This document shows positions 23,237-31,733 of a DNA stretch of 64,000 nt, piece after piece. The DNA is taken from NCBI GenBank assembly GCA_024226735.1, contig JAAELL010000286.1, forward strand, positions 1-64,000, written 5' to 3'. Position 1 is the stretch's first letter. Each line of letters starts with the position of its first letter. The stretch comes from a bacterium. Lineage in GTDB: Bacteria; Planctomycetota; UBA1135; GCA-002686595. Under the pieces are notes generated by a model. It ran no database searches and was not told where the DNA came from. It saw only the letters and a list, made by a program, of their open reading frames with translations. The position numbers and the translations under genes were made by a program.

Positions 23237-24957
23237 GCGTTCTGCGCTTTCTGCGAACGGTCCGGCACCTCAAGGCCCGCCAATGGATCGGGCAGACCCG
23301 CGAGCGCGTCCGAGTGCACACTCGTGATCCGGCGCGCCTGATCGCGCGCGTGCCGGACGATGGCGCGGCACCTGTCATCGGGTGGAACCCGGTCGTGCCT
23401 TGGATCGCACCGGACGGTACGCCGTTCGCCGCCGATGCGCTGCGCGCGGGGTCGCTCTCGATGCTGGGCATCACGCGCTCCGTCGGCTCGCCACCGAGCT
23501 GGGACCAGGCTGAAGCGCCGCGGCTGTGGCGCTACCACCTGCACTACCACGGCTTCCTCTTCGCGCTCGAGTTCGCCGAAGCGCGCGCGTGGGTCCGCGA
23601 CTACATGGAGTCCCACGGACCCGTGCGCGGCGTGCGCGCGCAGCTCGAGGGGTGGGAACCGTACCCGCTGAGCCAGCGGCTCATGACCTGGCTGCCGCTG
23701 TTCTTCGGTCGCTGGCGGGCGCGGACGTGCGCGGACGCCGCGTTCGCCGCACGCTTGTGGTTGGAGGTGCGGCGCATGGTCGACTGGCTCGAGGAGCACC
23801 TGGAGACGCACCTGATGGCGAACCACTTGCTCGAGAACGCCGTCGCGATCAGTCTCGCCGGCGCTTGCTTCGAGGGCGAGTGCGCGGCAGCGTGGCGCGG
23901 ACGTGGATACGCGCTGCTCGAGGAGCAACTCGACGAGCAGATCCTCGCCGACGGCGGTCACTACGAGCGCAGCCCGATGTATCAGCAGCGAGTGCTGTAC
24001 GCGCTCGCGGCGCTGGTGAACACCGGGGACACCGAGCTCGGCTGGCTGTGCAGGGAGCCTGCGTCGCGCATGGCTGGCTGGCTCGAGGCGATGACCCATC
24101 CCGATGGAGGAATCGCTCTCTTCAACGACGCGGCGCTGGGGCTGCATCCCGAGACCAGCAAGCTGCGCGAGTGGCTAGGACGCATGGACGTCGAGCCGCT
24201 GCGCTCCGAGGGTGAGGCGGGGGCCCTGATGCCGAGCGGCTACTTCGCTGTTCGCGACGACAGCGGCGACGCCCTGTTCATGGATGCCGCCGAGATCGGG
24301 CCCGATCACCAGCCGGGGCACGCACACGCCGACTTCCTGGCCATCGAAGTGAGCTTCGCGCACATGCGCTTCATCGTCGACGGCGGGAACCACGACTACG
24401 AGCCGAGTCGCGAGCGGGCGTGGGCGCGCAGCGTCGAGGCGCACAGCACCGTGTACGTCGATGGGGAGGAGCCCCTCGAGCTGTGGGGCGCGTTCCGCGT
24501 CGGCCGGCGCGGGAGACCGATCGACGTCGCGTGTGACACGCGCGCGGACGGCGCGCGCGTGTTCCGCGCGCGGCACACGGGCTACCGTCACTTACGCGGC
24601 TCACCCGTGCCGAGCCGGCGGGTCGTGTGGTCGGGCGGGACGGTCGAGGTCGCCGACGCCGTCGAGGCGCGCGCCGCCAGAGCTTGCACGAGCCAGCTGC
24701 GCGTCGATGGAGCTTGGCGGCTCGAGCGCGTCGCTCCGAAGCGTCTGCGTTTCACGCGCGGCGCGACCGAAGTCTGGGTCGTCGGAGGGAGCGAGATCGA
24801 GGTCAGCGCCTCGCGCTGGTTCCCGCGCTTCGGCACCGTCGCTACGGCGCATCTCTTGCGCCAGCGCACCGCTTCCGGTCCCGACCCGCTCCCAGTGCGC
24901 TGGATTCTGCAGCGCGGGACGGAGCCGCGCGGCCAGGAGGCCGGGGCGCACGCGTGA
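23233..24957 (+). CDS. Heparinase II/III family protein
   Basis: 574 residues. The N-terminal alpha-barrel includes WRYHLHYHGFLFALEFAEA and LMANHLLENAVAISLAG with the conserved N-H and NHLLEN motifs. GGHYERSPMYQQRVLYALA contains the catalytic Tyr region. The C-terminal beta part has GHAHADFLAIEVSF with the conserved His residues and SVEAHSTVYVDGEEP. The family degrades uronic-acid polysaccharides by beta-elimination; in this gene pairing it may edit or release chains, or modify uronate residues. No signal peptide is seen, which is usual for polysaccharide-locus members. Overlaps neighbours by four bases on each side. Confidence 0.85.
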   Translation: MSVLRFLRTVRHLKARQWIGQTRERVRVHTRDPARLIARVPDDGAAPVIGWNPVVPWIAPDGTPFAADALRAGSLSMLGITRSVGSPPSWDQAEAPRLWRYHLHYHGFLFALEFAEARAWVRDYMESHGPVRGVRAQLEGWEPYPLSQRLMTWLPLFFGRWRARTCADAAFAARLWLEVRRMVDWLEEHLETHLMANHLLENAVAISLAGACFEGECAAAWRGRGYALLEEQLDEQILADGGHYERSPMYQQRVLYALAALVNTGDTELGWLCREPASRMAGWLEAMTHPDGGIALFNDAALGLHPETSKLREWLGRMDVEPLRSEGEAGALMPSGYFAVRDDSGDALFMDAAEIGPDHQPGHAHADFLAIEVSFAHMRFIVDGGNHDYEPSRERAWARSVEAHSTVYVDGEEPLELWGAFRVGRRGRPIDVACDTRADGARVFRARHTGYRHLRGSPVPSRRVVWSGGTVEVADAVEARAARACTSQLRVDGAWRLERVAPKRLRFTRGATEVWVVGGSEIEVSASRWFPRFGTVATAHLLRQRTASGPDPLPVRWILQRGTEPRGQEAGAHA

Positions 24958-26240
24958 GGATCCTGGTCCTCAGCCACTACTACCCGCCGGAGGGCAACGC
25001 GCCGGCCTCGCGCGTGCACGCGATGTGCCGCCGCTGGGTGGGCGCGGGTCACGCCGTCACGGTCGCCACCTGCGTTCCCAACGTGCCGGGCGGCGTCCCG
25101 TACTCGGGTTACCGCAACCGCTGGCGCCAGGAGGAGCAGCTCGACGGTGTACACGTCGTGCGCGTGTGGACCTTCCTCGCCGCCAATCGCGGCACGCGCA
25201 GGCGCACCCTCAACTACCTCAGCTACTTCGCGAGCGCGACGTGGCGTAGCCTGCGCGTCGCGCGTCCGGACGTCGTCGTCGCGACGACGCCGCAGTTCTT
25301 CTGCGGTTGGGCCGGCGTCTGGGGCGCGCGCCTGCGGCGCCGGCCGCTCGTTCTAGACGTGCGCGATCTCTGGCCCGAGTCGATCGCGGCAGTGGGGGCG
25401 CTCAGCACAGCAGCGGCGGGCAAGCGCAGCTTTTCGATGCGCGTGCTCGAGTGGCTCGAGAAGCGCATGTACCGCGCCGCGCGGCACATCGTGACGGTCG
25501 GACCCGGCTACGCGGGCGAGCTGGGGGCGCGCGACGTGCCGCGCGCCAAGCTGTCGGTCATCCCCAACGGCGTCGAGCTCGATCTGTTCACCCCCCGGCC
25601 CGCGGACCCGGAGTTGCGCGAGAGGGCCGGGGCGCGTCCCGGTGACTTCCTCGTCGGCTACGTCGGAACCGTCGGGCTCGCCCACGGTCTGGAGGTCGTC
25701 CTGGACGCGGCGCGCCGCGCGCGGGCCGCCGGGCTCGCTCGCCTGCGCTTCGTCGTCGTCGGCGACGGCGCGCGGCTCGACGCGCTGCGCGAGGCGACGC
25801 GTGCGGACGATCCGGGCAACGTGCGCTGGATCGGTCGCCAGCCGAAGGAGGCGATGCCGGCGTGGCTGGCGAGTCTCGATGCGGCGCTCGTTCACCTCAC
25901 CGCCAAGCCGCTCTTCGAGACGGTCCTGCCCAGCAAGATCTTCGAAGCGGCGGCGATGGCGCGGCCGATCTTGTTGGGCGCACGCGGTCAGGCCGCGGGG
26001 CTCGTGCGGGAGAGCGGATGCGGCGTGTGCTTCGAGCCCGAGGACGCGGAGGGCTTGCTCGCGGCGATTGGAGAGCTCACGGCGAGCACGGATGCGGGCG
26101 GCGGGCTCGGGGAGGCGGGGCGCGCCTTCGTGTTGCGGAACTGTGATCTCGATCGGTTGGCGCGGGAATACGAGGGGCTGCTCGCCGATGTCGTGGGGGC
26201 GCGAGCGCCTGGCTTGGCGGATCCCAGGGATCCGGTGTAG
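24954..26240 (+). CDS. Glycosyltransferase family 4, WbuB/WcaI-like
   Basis: 428 residues from GTG 24954. N-terminal LSHYYPPEGNAPASRVHAM and the central LDVRDLWPES are hallmarks of the WbuB group (FucNAc transferases) and colanic-acid WcaI. The donor domain has FLVGYVGTVGLAHGLEVVLD, FVVVGDGARLD and VLPSKIFEAAAMARPILLG. Expected action: addition of an amino-deoxy or other hexose to the lipid-linked intermediate. Third gene of the operon that starts with the fused oxidoreductase at 21047. Confidence 0.85.
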   Translation: MRILVLSHYYPPEGNAPASRVHAMCRRWVGAGHAVTVATCVPNVPGGVPYSGYRNRWRQEEQLDGVHVVRVWTFLAANRGTRRRTLNYLSYFASATWRSLRVARPDVVVATTPQFFCGWAGVWGARLRRRPLVLDVRDLWPESIAAVGALSTAAAGKRSFSMRVLEWLEKRMYRAARHIVTVGPGYAGELGARDVPRAKLSVIPNGVELDLFTPRPADPELRERAGARPGDFLVGYVGTVGLAHGLEVVLDAARRARAAGLARLRFVVVGDGARLDALREATRADDPGNVRWIGRQPKEAMPAWLASLDAALVHLTAKPLFETVLPSKIFEAAAMARPILLGARGQAAGLVRESGCGVCFEPEDAEGLLAAIGELTASTDAGGGLGEAGRAFVLRNCDLDRLAREYEGLLADVVGARAPGLADPRDPV

Positions 26241-26442
26241 GCTGCAGGACTGGCTTGCGCGTGTGTTGCACTCGGAGACACGGGTGTCTCAAGCCCTTGC
26301 CAACAAGTCACTTGAGCCCAGCTCGAGCCGCGGAGACCCTCGGACTCCGCCCGCGCCGCGACAGGCGGTGCAACCCGCGGCCCCATTTGGACTTCTCTCC
26401 GCCACCCACAGGATCCGACAACACGGAAGCCAGCCAGTTCCC

Positions 26443-28782
26443 ATGTCCTCTCCTCGCTCCAATGACCGGGTGCTCGCTCCCGTACCCACCACGGAGGAGG
26501 TGCTGTCGATTCGAGCCGTCTTCGACATCCTCTGGCGCGGCCGCTGGATCCTGCTCGTCACTCTCGCGCTCGGCGTCGCGGCCGGCTTCTTCCAGGTCAG
26601 CCGTCGCGGGACCGTTTCGCGCGTCGCGTCGCGCATCTACATCGAGCGCTCGGGGCCGAGCCTGCAGACGACGGGTGGCTTGCTCGTCTCGGGCGACACG
26701 CGCAACTACGTCAACACGCAGGCCGAGCTGCTGCAGTCGACGCCCGTGCTCAACCGGGCTCTCGCGCGCGAGGAGCTGCGGACGAGCTCGCTCTTGGCGG
26801 AGGTGCACAACAAGATCGGCTGGCTGAAGAAGCAGCTGCGCGTCAGCGTTGGTCAGAGCGACGACATCGTCACCGTTTCGATGGAGTCCGTCGACGTTCT
26901 GGGGGCGTGCTCGATCGTCAACGCGACGGTCGACTCGTACCGGGAGTTCCAGGCGAGCACGAAGAAGACGAACGTCGAGGAGCTGCTCTCGCACCTGCGG
27001 ACGGAGAAGTCGGAGCGCGAGACCGAGCTCGACAAGAAGCTCGAGGAGCTGACCAAGTTCCTGCAGGACAGCGGCACGCTGGGACTCGATCCCGCCGGGA
27101 CCGCGACCTACGAGTTCGCCGAGCTCCAGAATCTCTCGACGGCGCTGCTGCAGGCACAGATCGAGGAAGGCCAGGCGCTGGAGCGACTGGAGCTCGCTCA
27201 GGTGCTCGTCGATTCGCCGGTCCTGCTGCGCGAGTTCGTCGACGTCCAGTCGTTCACGAGCGGCGTCGATCCGCTGCTCGCCGAGCGGTTGCGTCAGTTC
27301 GATCGCAGAGAAGCGGTGTTGTCCGAGACGCTGCGCAGCTCGCTGGCTCGCCGCGGGCAGATCCTCGAGGCACGCACCCCCGAACACCCGAGCGTGCAGG
27401 CACTCGACGCCGAGATCGCCCAGGTGCGCGAGGATCTCGGGCGCGTCGAGGAGCGCCGGCACGAGCTGGAGAGTAGCTACCAGGAGGCCGACGACGATTC
27501 GAGGGGCGAGTTGGTGCGCAAGTACCTCGTCGTGCTCGAGAAGCGCGCCGCATCCGTCTCGAGGAAGGTCGACGAGCTCGAGACCCGCGTCGCCGCGCAG
27601 AAGAGTCGGGCGCAGGAGCTGGGTGGCAAGAACGCCGAATACCAGCTGTTGAACACGCGCGTCGACCAGGAACGCGCGATCATCGAGGATCTCGCGAAGC
27701 GCATCAGCCAGCTCAACCTCACGTACATCAGCGATGACGAGAAGAGCTCGCTCAACGTCGTCGTACTCGACGCGGCGAGCGTGCAGACGGCGAGCGTGAC
27801 GACCTCGCGCGCGTCGACGCTCGCCTTTTTCACGATGCTCGGCCTCCTCGCCGGGTGCGCGCTCTCCTGGCTGTATGCCGCATTCGACCACCGCCTGCGG
27901 TCCGACAGCGAGGTCGCTTCCACGCTCGGCCTGCCGGTGCTGGCGATCCTGCCCCGCAAGAGCTCGAAGGGACCGCAGGCCGCAGTGGCCGAGTGGAACG
28001 AGGATCCGAGCCTGGCCGAAGCCGCGCGCTCGCTGCGCACGGCGGTGTACTTCGGGATGCCGAAGGGCGAGGGCAAGCGCCTGCTCGTCACCTCGCCGAG
28101 CAAGGGCGAAGGCAAGTCCACCGTGACGGCGCAGCTCGGCATCGCGATGGCGTCCGCGGGGCAGCGCACGTTGATCGTCGACGCGGACTTGCGCTCGCCG
28201 CAGCAGTCACGGCTGTTCGGGGTCCGCAACCAGGCGGGACTCGCGGACGTGCTCGGCGGTGCTCAGGTGAAGGACCTGGTGCGCGACACTGGCGTCGAGA
28301 ACTTGGAGCTGCTCACGACGGGACCGAGTCCACCGAACCCCGCCGAGATGTTGAATGGCGCGGCGTTCGAAGAGCTGCTCGAGCAGCTGGACGGAGAGTA
28401 CGACCGGATCCTGGTCGATTCGCCCCCGGTCCTGGCCGTCGCGGACGCGCGCATCATCGCGACCAAGTGCGACGTGGTGCTCCTCGTGCTGCGGGCGCAG
28501 CACTCGAACAAGCGTCACGCGATCGCGGCGCGCGACGGGCTCGAGTCGGTCGGGGCGCGCGTGCTCGGCACGATCCTCAACGCGCTGCCGACCGGGTTCG
28601 GCTACGGCTACGGGTACGGCCACCGCTACGGGCGCTACGGAGAGACGGAGCAGACTGAGCAGACTGAGCAGACTGAGCAGACTGAGCAGACTGAGCAGAG
28701 CGAAGCAGCGCACGATTCGCCGGCCGAGCCCGAGCTGGTTTCCGCGGCGGTGCGCAAGCGGCGCCGGCGGCAGGGGCGCTGA
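26443..28782 (+). CDS. Wzc-like polysaccharide co-polymerase with BY-kinase domain
   Basis: 779 residues from ATG 26443. It has a Wzz-type N-terminus with one membrane helix (WILLVTLALGVAAGFF), a long periplasmic coiled-coil region (about 170-450), and a second membrane helix (LAFFTMLGLLAGCALSWLY). The cytoplasmic kinase has Walker A SKGEGKST at 553-560, Walker A' LIVDADLRSP at 577-586 and Walker B ILVDSPP near 656-662. The C-terminus has a Gly-Tyr cluster (GYGYGYGHRYGRYG), the likely autophosphorylation site, then six TEQ repeats and a basic tail. It controls chain length and gates export with the Wza-like lipoprotein at 5151. No dedicated tyrosine phosphatase is seen nearby. A 200-base leader precedes it. 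Confidence 0.9.
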   Translation: MSSPRSNDRVLAPVPTTEEVLSIRAVFDILWRGRWILLVTLALGVAAGFFQVSRRGTVSRVASRIYIERSGPSLQTTGGLLVSGDTRNYVNTQAELLQSTPVLNRALAREELRTSSLLAEVHNKIGWLKKQLRVSVGQSDDIVTVSMESVDVLGACSIVNATVDSYREFQASTKKTNVEELLSHLRTEKSERETELDKKLEELTKFLQDSGTLGLDPAGTATYEFAELQNLSTALLQAQIEEGQALERLELAQVLVDSPVLLREFVDVQSFTSGVDPLLAERLRQFDRREAVLSETLRSSLARRGQILEARTPEHPSVQALDAEIAQVREDLGRVEERRHELESSYQEADDDSRGELVRKYLVVLEKRAASVSRKVDELETRVAAQKSRAQELGGKNAEYQLLNTRVDQERAIIEDLAKRISQLNLTYISDDEKSSLNVVVLDAASVQTASVTTSRASTLAFFTMLGLLAGCALSWLYAAFDHRLRSDSEVASTLGLPVLAILPRKSSKGPQAAVAEWNEDPSLAEAARSLRTAVYFGMPKGEGKRLLVTSPSKGEGKSTVTAQLGIAMASAGQRTLIVDADLRSPQQSRLFGVRNQAGLADVLGGAQVKDLVRDTGVENLELLTTGPSPPNPAEMLNGAAFEELLEQLDGEYDRILVDSPPVLAVADARIIATKCDVVLLVLRAQHSNKRHAIAARDGLESVGARVLGTILNALPTGFGYGYGYGHRYGRYGETEQTEQTEQTEQTEQTEQSEAAHDSPAEPELVSAAVRKRRRRQGR
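28645..28698 (+). repeat. 9-bp tandem repeat (six TEQ units) in the Wzc-like gene
   Basis: Six near-identical 9-bp units (ACT/ACG-GAG-CAG) encode Thr-Glu-Gln six times, between the tyrosine cluster and the basic C-terminal tail. Five of the six units are identical, so copy number is likely to vary by slippage; each change keeps the frame. Confidence 0.9.
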
Positions 28783-28829
28783 GCCCCGAAAGGTCAGGAG
28801 TGCTCGAGAGGATGGCCGAACGGGACGGG

Positions 28830-29048
28830 CTACTCGAACCGCGACCGCGTGCGGCGGGTCTGAATCGGAAGCGTCGGCGAGATCGGGGGCGGCGAGGTGC
28901 CCAGATAGACGCCGCCGGGGTTGGGGGCGTACGCCGGCCGGCCCTGCGGGGCGCTGCGAACGGACCGCGCGCGTGCCGCGGCTGCGAGCACGACGCACGC
29001 CAAGACGAGACCCATGTAGAGGGCCCGATTCGATTCTCTTTTGCCCAT
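28830..29048 (-). CDS. Small membrane-anchored or secreted protein of unknown function
   Basis: 72 residues from ATG 29048 (GGAG 14 bases upstream). MGKRESNRALYMGLVLACVV begins with a basic stretch and then a single hydrophobic helix (residues 9-27). A Pro/Gly/Ser-rich tail (PAYAPNPGGVYLGTSPPPIS) follows and ends in basic residues. I recognise no family. It is divergent from the polymerase-like gene at 29105 and lies downstream of, and opposite to, the Wzc-like gene. It could be an accessory factor of the export complex, but that is only a guess from position. Confidence 0.45.
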   Translation of the reverse strand: MGKRESNRALYMGLVLACVVLAAAARARSVRSAPQGRPAYAPNPGGVYLGTSPPPISPTLPIQTRRTRSRFE

Positions 29049-29104
29049 GATTGTGCGCGCTCCGATCTCGAGCGAGCTGCCTGCCACTTAGAGCGTAGCC
29101 TTTT

Positions 29105-31654
29105 TTGGCGGGGGGGGGCGTGGGGTATTCCGGTAGTCCACCGGGGGACGATTGGGCTACGGCCGATCGTGGGGACGGGTGCGCCTTGAGCGGACTCGCA
29201 CAGTTCGTAGGGTCGCCCAGCGGGGCTTTCGACACGAGCCGCGCGAGCCGCCTGGACCGCGTTCTCGAAGTGATCCTGGTCCTCCTGCTCGCTTACCAGG
29301 CGCTCGCATTCGGGGGTGTTCTTGCTTCGGGGCACTTCGTGTTCGTCGCTGCCGTGTCTGCGTCAGCCGCGATCGTGGGGGCGAGGCTCCTGATCGCTCC
29401 GCGCACCCTGGTCTGGTCGTGGGCCTTCGTGCCGATCGCGGCCTTCGCCGCTCTGGTCGCCCTCCAGCTCGTTCCCATTCCCATCGGACTCGTCGAACGG
29501 CTCGCGCCGCGCACCGCGGGACTGTGGCTCGAGCTGCTGGGGGAGCCACCCCTGGCCGACGGCGCCCCGCGCCGCGTGACGCTGAGCCTGTACCCGCACG
29601 CGACGCGCGAGGAGCTGCGGCTCCTGCTCGCCGGGCTCGCGCTCGTGTTCGTCGTGGTCGACGTCGTGCGCAGCACCGCTGCGTTGCGCCGTGTCCTGCT
29701 CGGGATCGCGGCCGTCGGCGCGCTCGTGGTCGGTCTCGCGTTGGCGCAGGACGTGACGGGCGCGACGCGTCTGTACTGGACGTTCGAGACGCCGGGCGGG
29801 ACCGCTGGTGGCCCGTTCGTGCACTACGGCCACTTCAGCCAGTTCGTCAACCTCTCGCTCGGGTGCGCGATCGCTCTGTTCTTCGTGCGGGCGGCCGAAC
29901 GCCGCCCCGGGCGCTCCTTGGGTATCGAGACGTGGCGCGGGGCGACCGGGCTCGATCACGCGTGCGCGGTGCTGATCGTATTGGGAATCCTCGCGATCGC
30001 GCTCTCGATGTCCCGCGGCGGGCTGATCTCGCTCGTGTTCGCCGGTGCGGTCACCGCGACGGCGCTGCACCGCACGCGCTTCTTCGTGGGCGGTGGATGG
30101 CCGCTGGTCGGCCTGCTCTTCGTCGCCTTCCTGAGCCTGCTCGCCATCGGGTTCGACCCGGTCTACGAACGGTTTTCCACCTTGACGGGACCGGTCGAGG
30201 AGTACGCGGGGCGCTACGAGCTCGTGCGGGACACGCTGAGCATGACCGCGAGCTTCCCGGTGCTCGGCACGGGCCTGGGGACCTTCGCGGTCGCGTTTCC
30301 CATGTTCGACGCGGCGACGCGGCTCGGCACGGCGACCCACGCCGAGAACTTGTACGCGGAGACGCTCGCGGAGACGGGCGTCGTCGGGTTCGCCTTGATG
30401 CTGGCGATAGGAGGCGCGGGTGTCCTGTTCTGGACCCGCAGCGTGCGCACGCGGCGGCGGCCGGCGGACGCAGCTGCGTTCGGCATCGGCTTCGGTCTGA
30501 TCGCGGTGGCGTTCCACGCCGTCTGCGACTTCGGTCTGAAGGTCCCGGCGATCGGTGCCTTGACCGCCGTGCTCGTGGCGCTGCTCGCCGTGCTCTCGGG
30601 CGCGCGCGTCGCCCATGGACGCGTGGTCGTGCGAGCCGTCGGTGCCGGGGCGATCCTGTTCGCCGCGCTGCTCGCGGCGCTCCTGCCCGGCGCGTACGCA
30701 GCCTGGCGCGCGCAGCTCGAGTGGAACGTCGTCGAGGGTCTGCAGAGCAAGGTCCTCCCGCCGCGCTTCGCCGGTACGGCGCAGGATTACGCCGAGCTGC
30801 TCGCGAGTGCGCGGCGCGCGTTCGAACTGCAGCCGTCGAACGTCGAGTACGGCTTCTGGTACGCGACGCACGGGTGGCATGCGGCACTCGCGGCGGCGAG
30901 TGGATACACCGCGACGGCTTCGCGGCCGACTGACGTGAGGACGCCGGAGCTCGTCGAACGCACCGCCGAAGTGCACGCGAGGCTGCTCGAGCTGCGTCGG
31001 GTCTGTCCGACGTACGGACCGCTGTGGTCCATTGCGGGACAGCTCGGCGTCGTGTGGCTCGACGACTCGCGCGCCGGCGAGTGGATCCATCGCGGACGCG
31101 AGCTTGCTCCGCATCACCCCACCGTGCTGCTCGCGTCAGCGGGGCAGTCGATCCGAGAGGGCGACGAGGTCGCCGCGCTCGCGACGTTGCAGAGCGCGCT
31201 CCTGGCGGGCGCCAAGACGCAAGCGATCGTGGATCTGCTCATCGTCGACTTCGACAGACCGGCGCTAGCGCTCGAAATCGCGCGCGGAGACGCTTCACGC
31301 CTGCTCTACGTGCGCAATCGACTCTCCTCCGAGGATGGCGCGCCCATTCTGGAAGAGGTCGGAGCCGCTTTGCAGGCCGAGCTCGCGAGCGCGTGCGCCC
31401 AACCGGGGGCGGAGGCGTGGATGTTCGCGGAGCTCGGTCAGTCGTACCTGGGCGCCGGAGAGCCCGCCCGGGCGATTCCGGCGTTTCGCTCGCTCCTCGT
31501 GCTGGAGCCCGATCACCGCTTGCGATTCGAGCTGGCCCAGGCGCTCGTGGCCAATGGTGAGACGGACGAGGCGCGCAGGCAGCTGCGTGATCACTTGGGG
31601 ATTCACCCTGGGCACCGCCCCAGCCTGGCGCTGCTCGAGGCCCTGGGACGTTGA
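29105..31654 (+). CDS. O-antigen ligase/polymerase (Wzy_C) fused to a C-terminal TPR-like region
   Basis: 849 residues if the TTG at 29105 is used; GTG 29120 and TTG 29186 are alternatives, all before the first helix. Residues about 46-540 hold twelve or so membrane helices, with LAIALSMSRGGLISLVF near residue 300 (the SRG motif) and GTATHAENLYAETLAETGVV near 410, equivalent to the conserved His loop of Wzy/WaaL proteins. Residues 560-849 are soluble and helical, with TPR-like units such as AEAWMFAELGQSYLGAGEPARAIPAFRSLL. It should polymerise or ligate polysaccharide in the periplasm, with the TPR region as a docking surface. It is the second such protein in the locus. Confidence 0.75.
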   Translation: MAGGGVGYSGSPPGDDWATADRGDGCALSGLAQFVGSPSGAFDTSRASRLDRVLEVILVLLLAYQALAFGGVLASGHFVFVAAVSASAAIVGARLLIAPRTLVWSWAFVPIAAFAALVALQLVPIPIGLVERLAPRTAGLWLELLGEPPLADGAPRRVTLSLYPHATREELRLLLAGLALVFVVVDVVRSTAALRRVLLGIAAVGALVVGLALAQDVTGATRLYWTFETPGGTAGGPFVHYGHFSQFVNLSLGCAIALFFVRAAERRPGRSLGIETWRGATGLDHACAVLIVLGILAIALSMSRGGLISLVFAGAVTATALHRTRFFVGGGWPLVGLLFVAFLSLLAIGFDPVYERFSTLTGPVEEYAGRYELVRDTLSMTASFPVLGTGLGTFAVAFPMFDAATRLGTATHAENLYAETLAETGVVGFALMLAIGGAGVLFWTRSVRTRRRPADAAAFGIGFGLIAVAFHAVCDFGLKVPAIGALTAVLVALLAVLSGARVAHGRVVVRAVGAGAILFAALLAALLPGAYAAWRAQLEWNVVEGLQSKVLPPRFAGTAQDYAELLASARRAFELQPSNVEYGFWYATHGWHAALAAASGYTATASRPTDVRTPELVERTAEVHARLLELRRVCPTYGPLWSIAGQLGVVWLDDSRAGEWIHRGRELAPHHPTVLLASAGQSIREGDEVAALATLQSALLAGAKTQAIVDLLIVDFDRPALALEIARGDASRLLYVRNRLSSEDGAPILEEVGAALQAELASACAQPGAEAWMFAELGQSYLGAGEPARAIPAFRSLLVLEPDHRLRFELAQALVANGETDEARRQLRDHLGIHPGHRPSLALLEALGR

Positions 31655-31733
31655 CTCCCGCGAAGAGACATCGCCTGCCGCGCACTGTGCTAACCTCATG
31701 GCACGGGCGGGACGGCTCCCCGCCGTCTCAGCC

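Noticed and set aside
26275-26290. GAGACACGGGTGTCTC palindrome in the leader of the Wzc-like gene as an operator
   Set aside because: A single seven-base-arm palindrome with no partner site or promoter context; could be chance in GC-rich DNA.
28645-28698. Short regular repeats considered as a CRISPR array
   Set aside because: Units are 9 bp without spacers and encode TEQ repeats inside a conserved protein.
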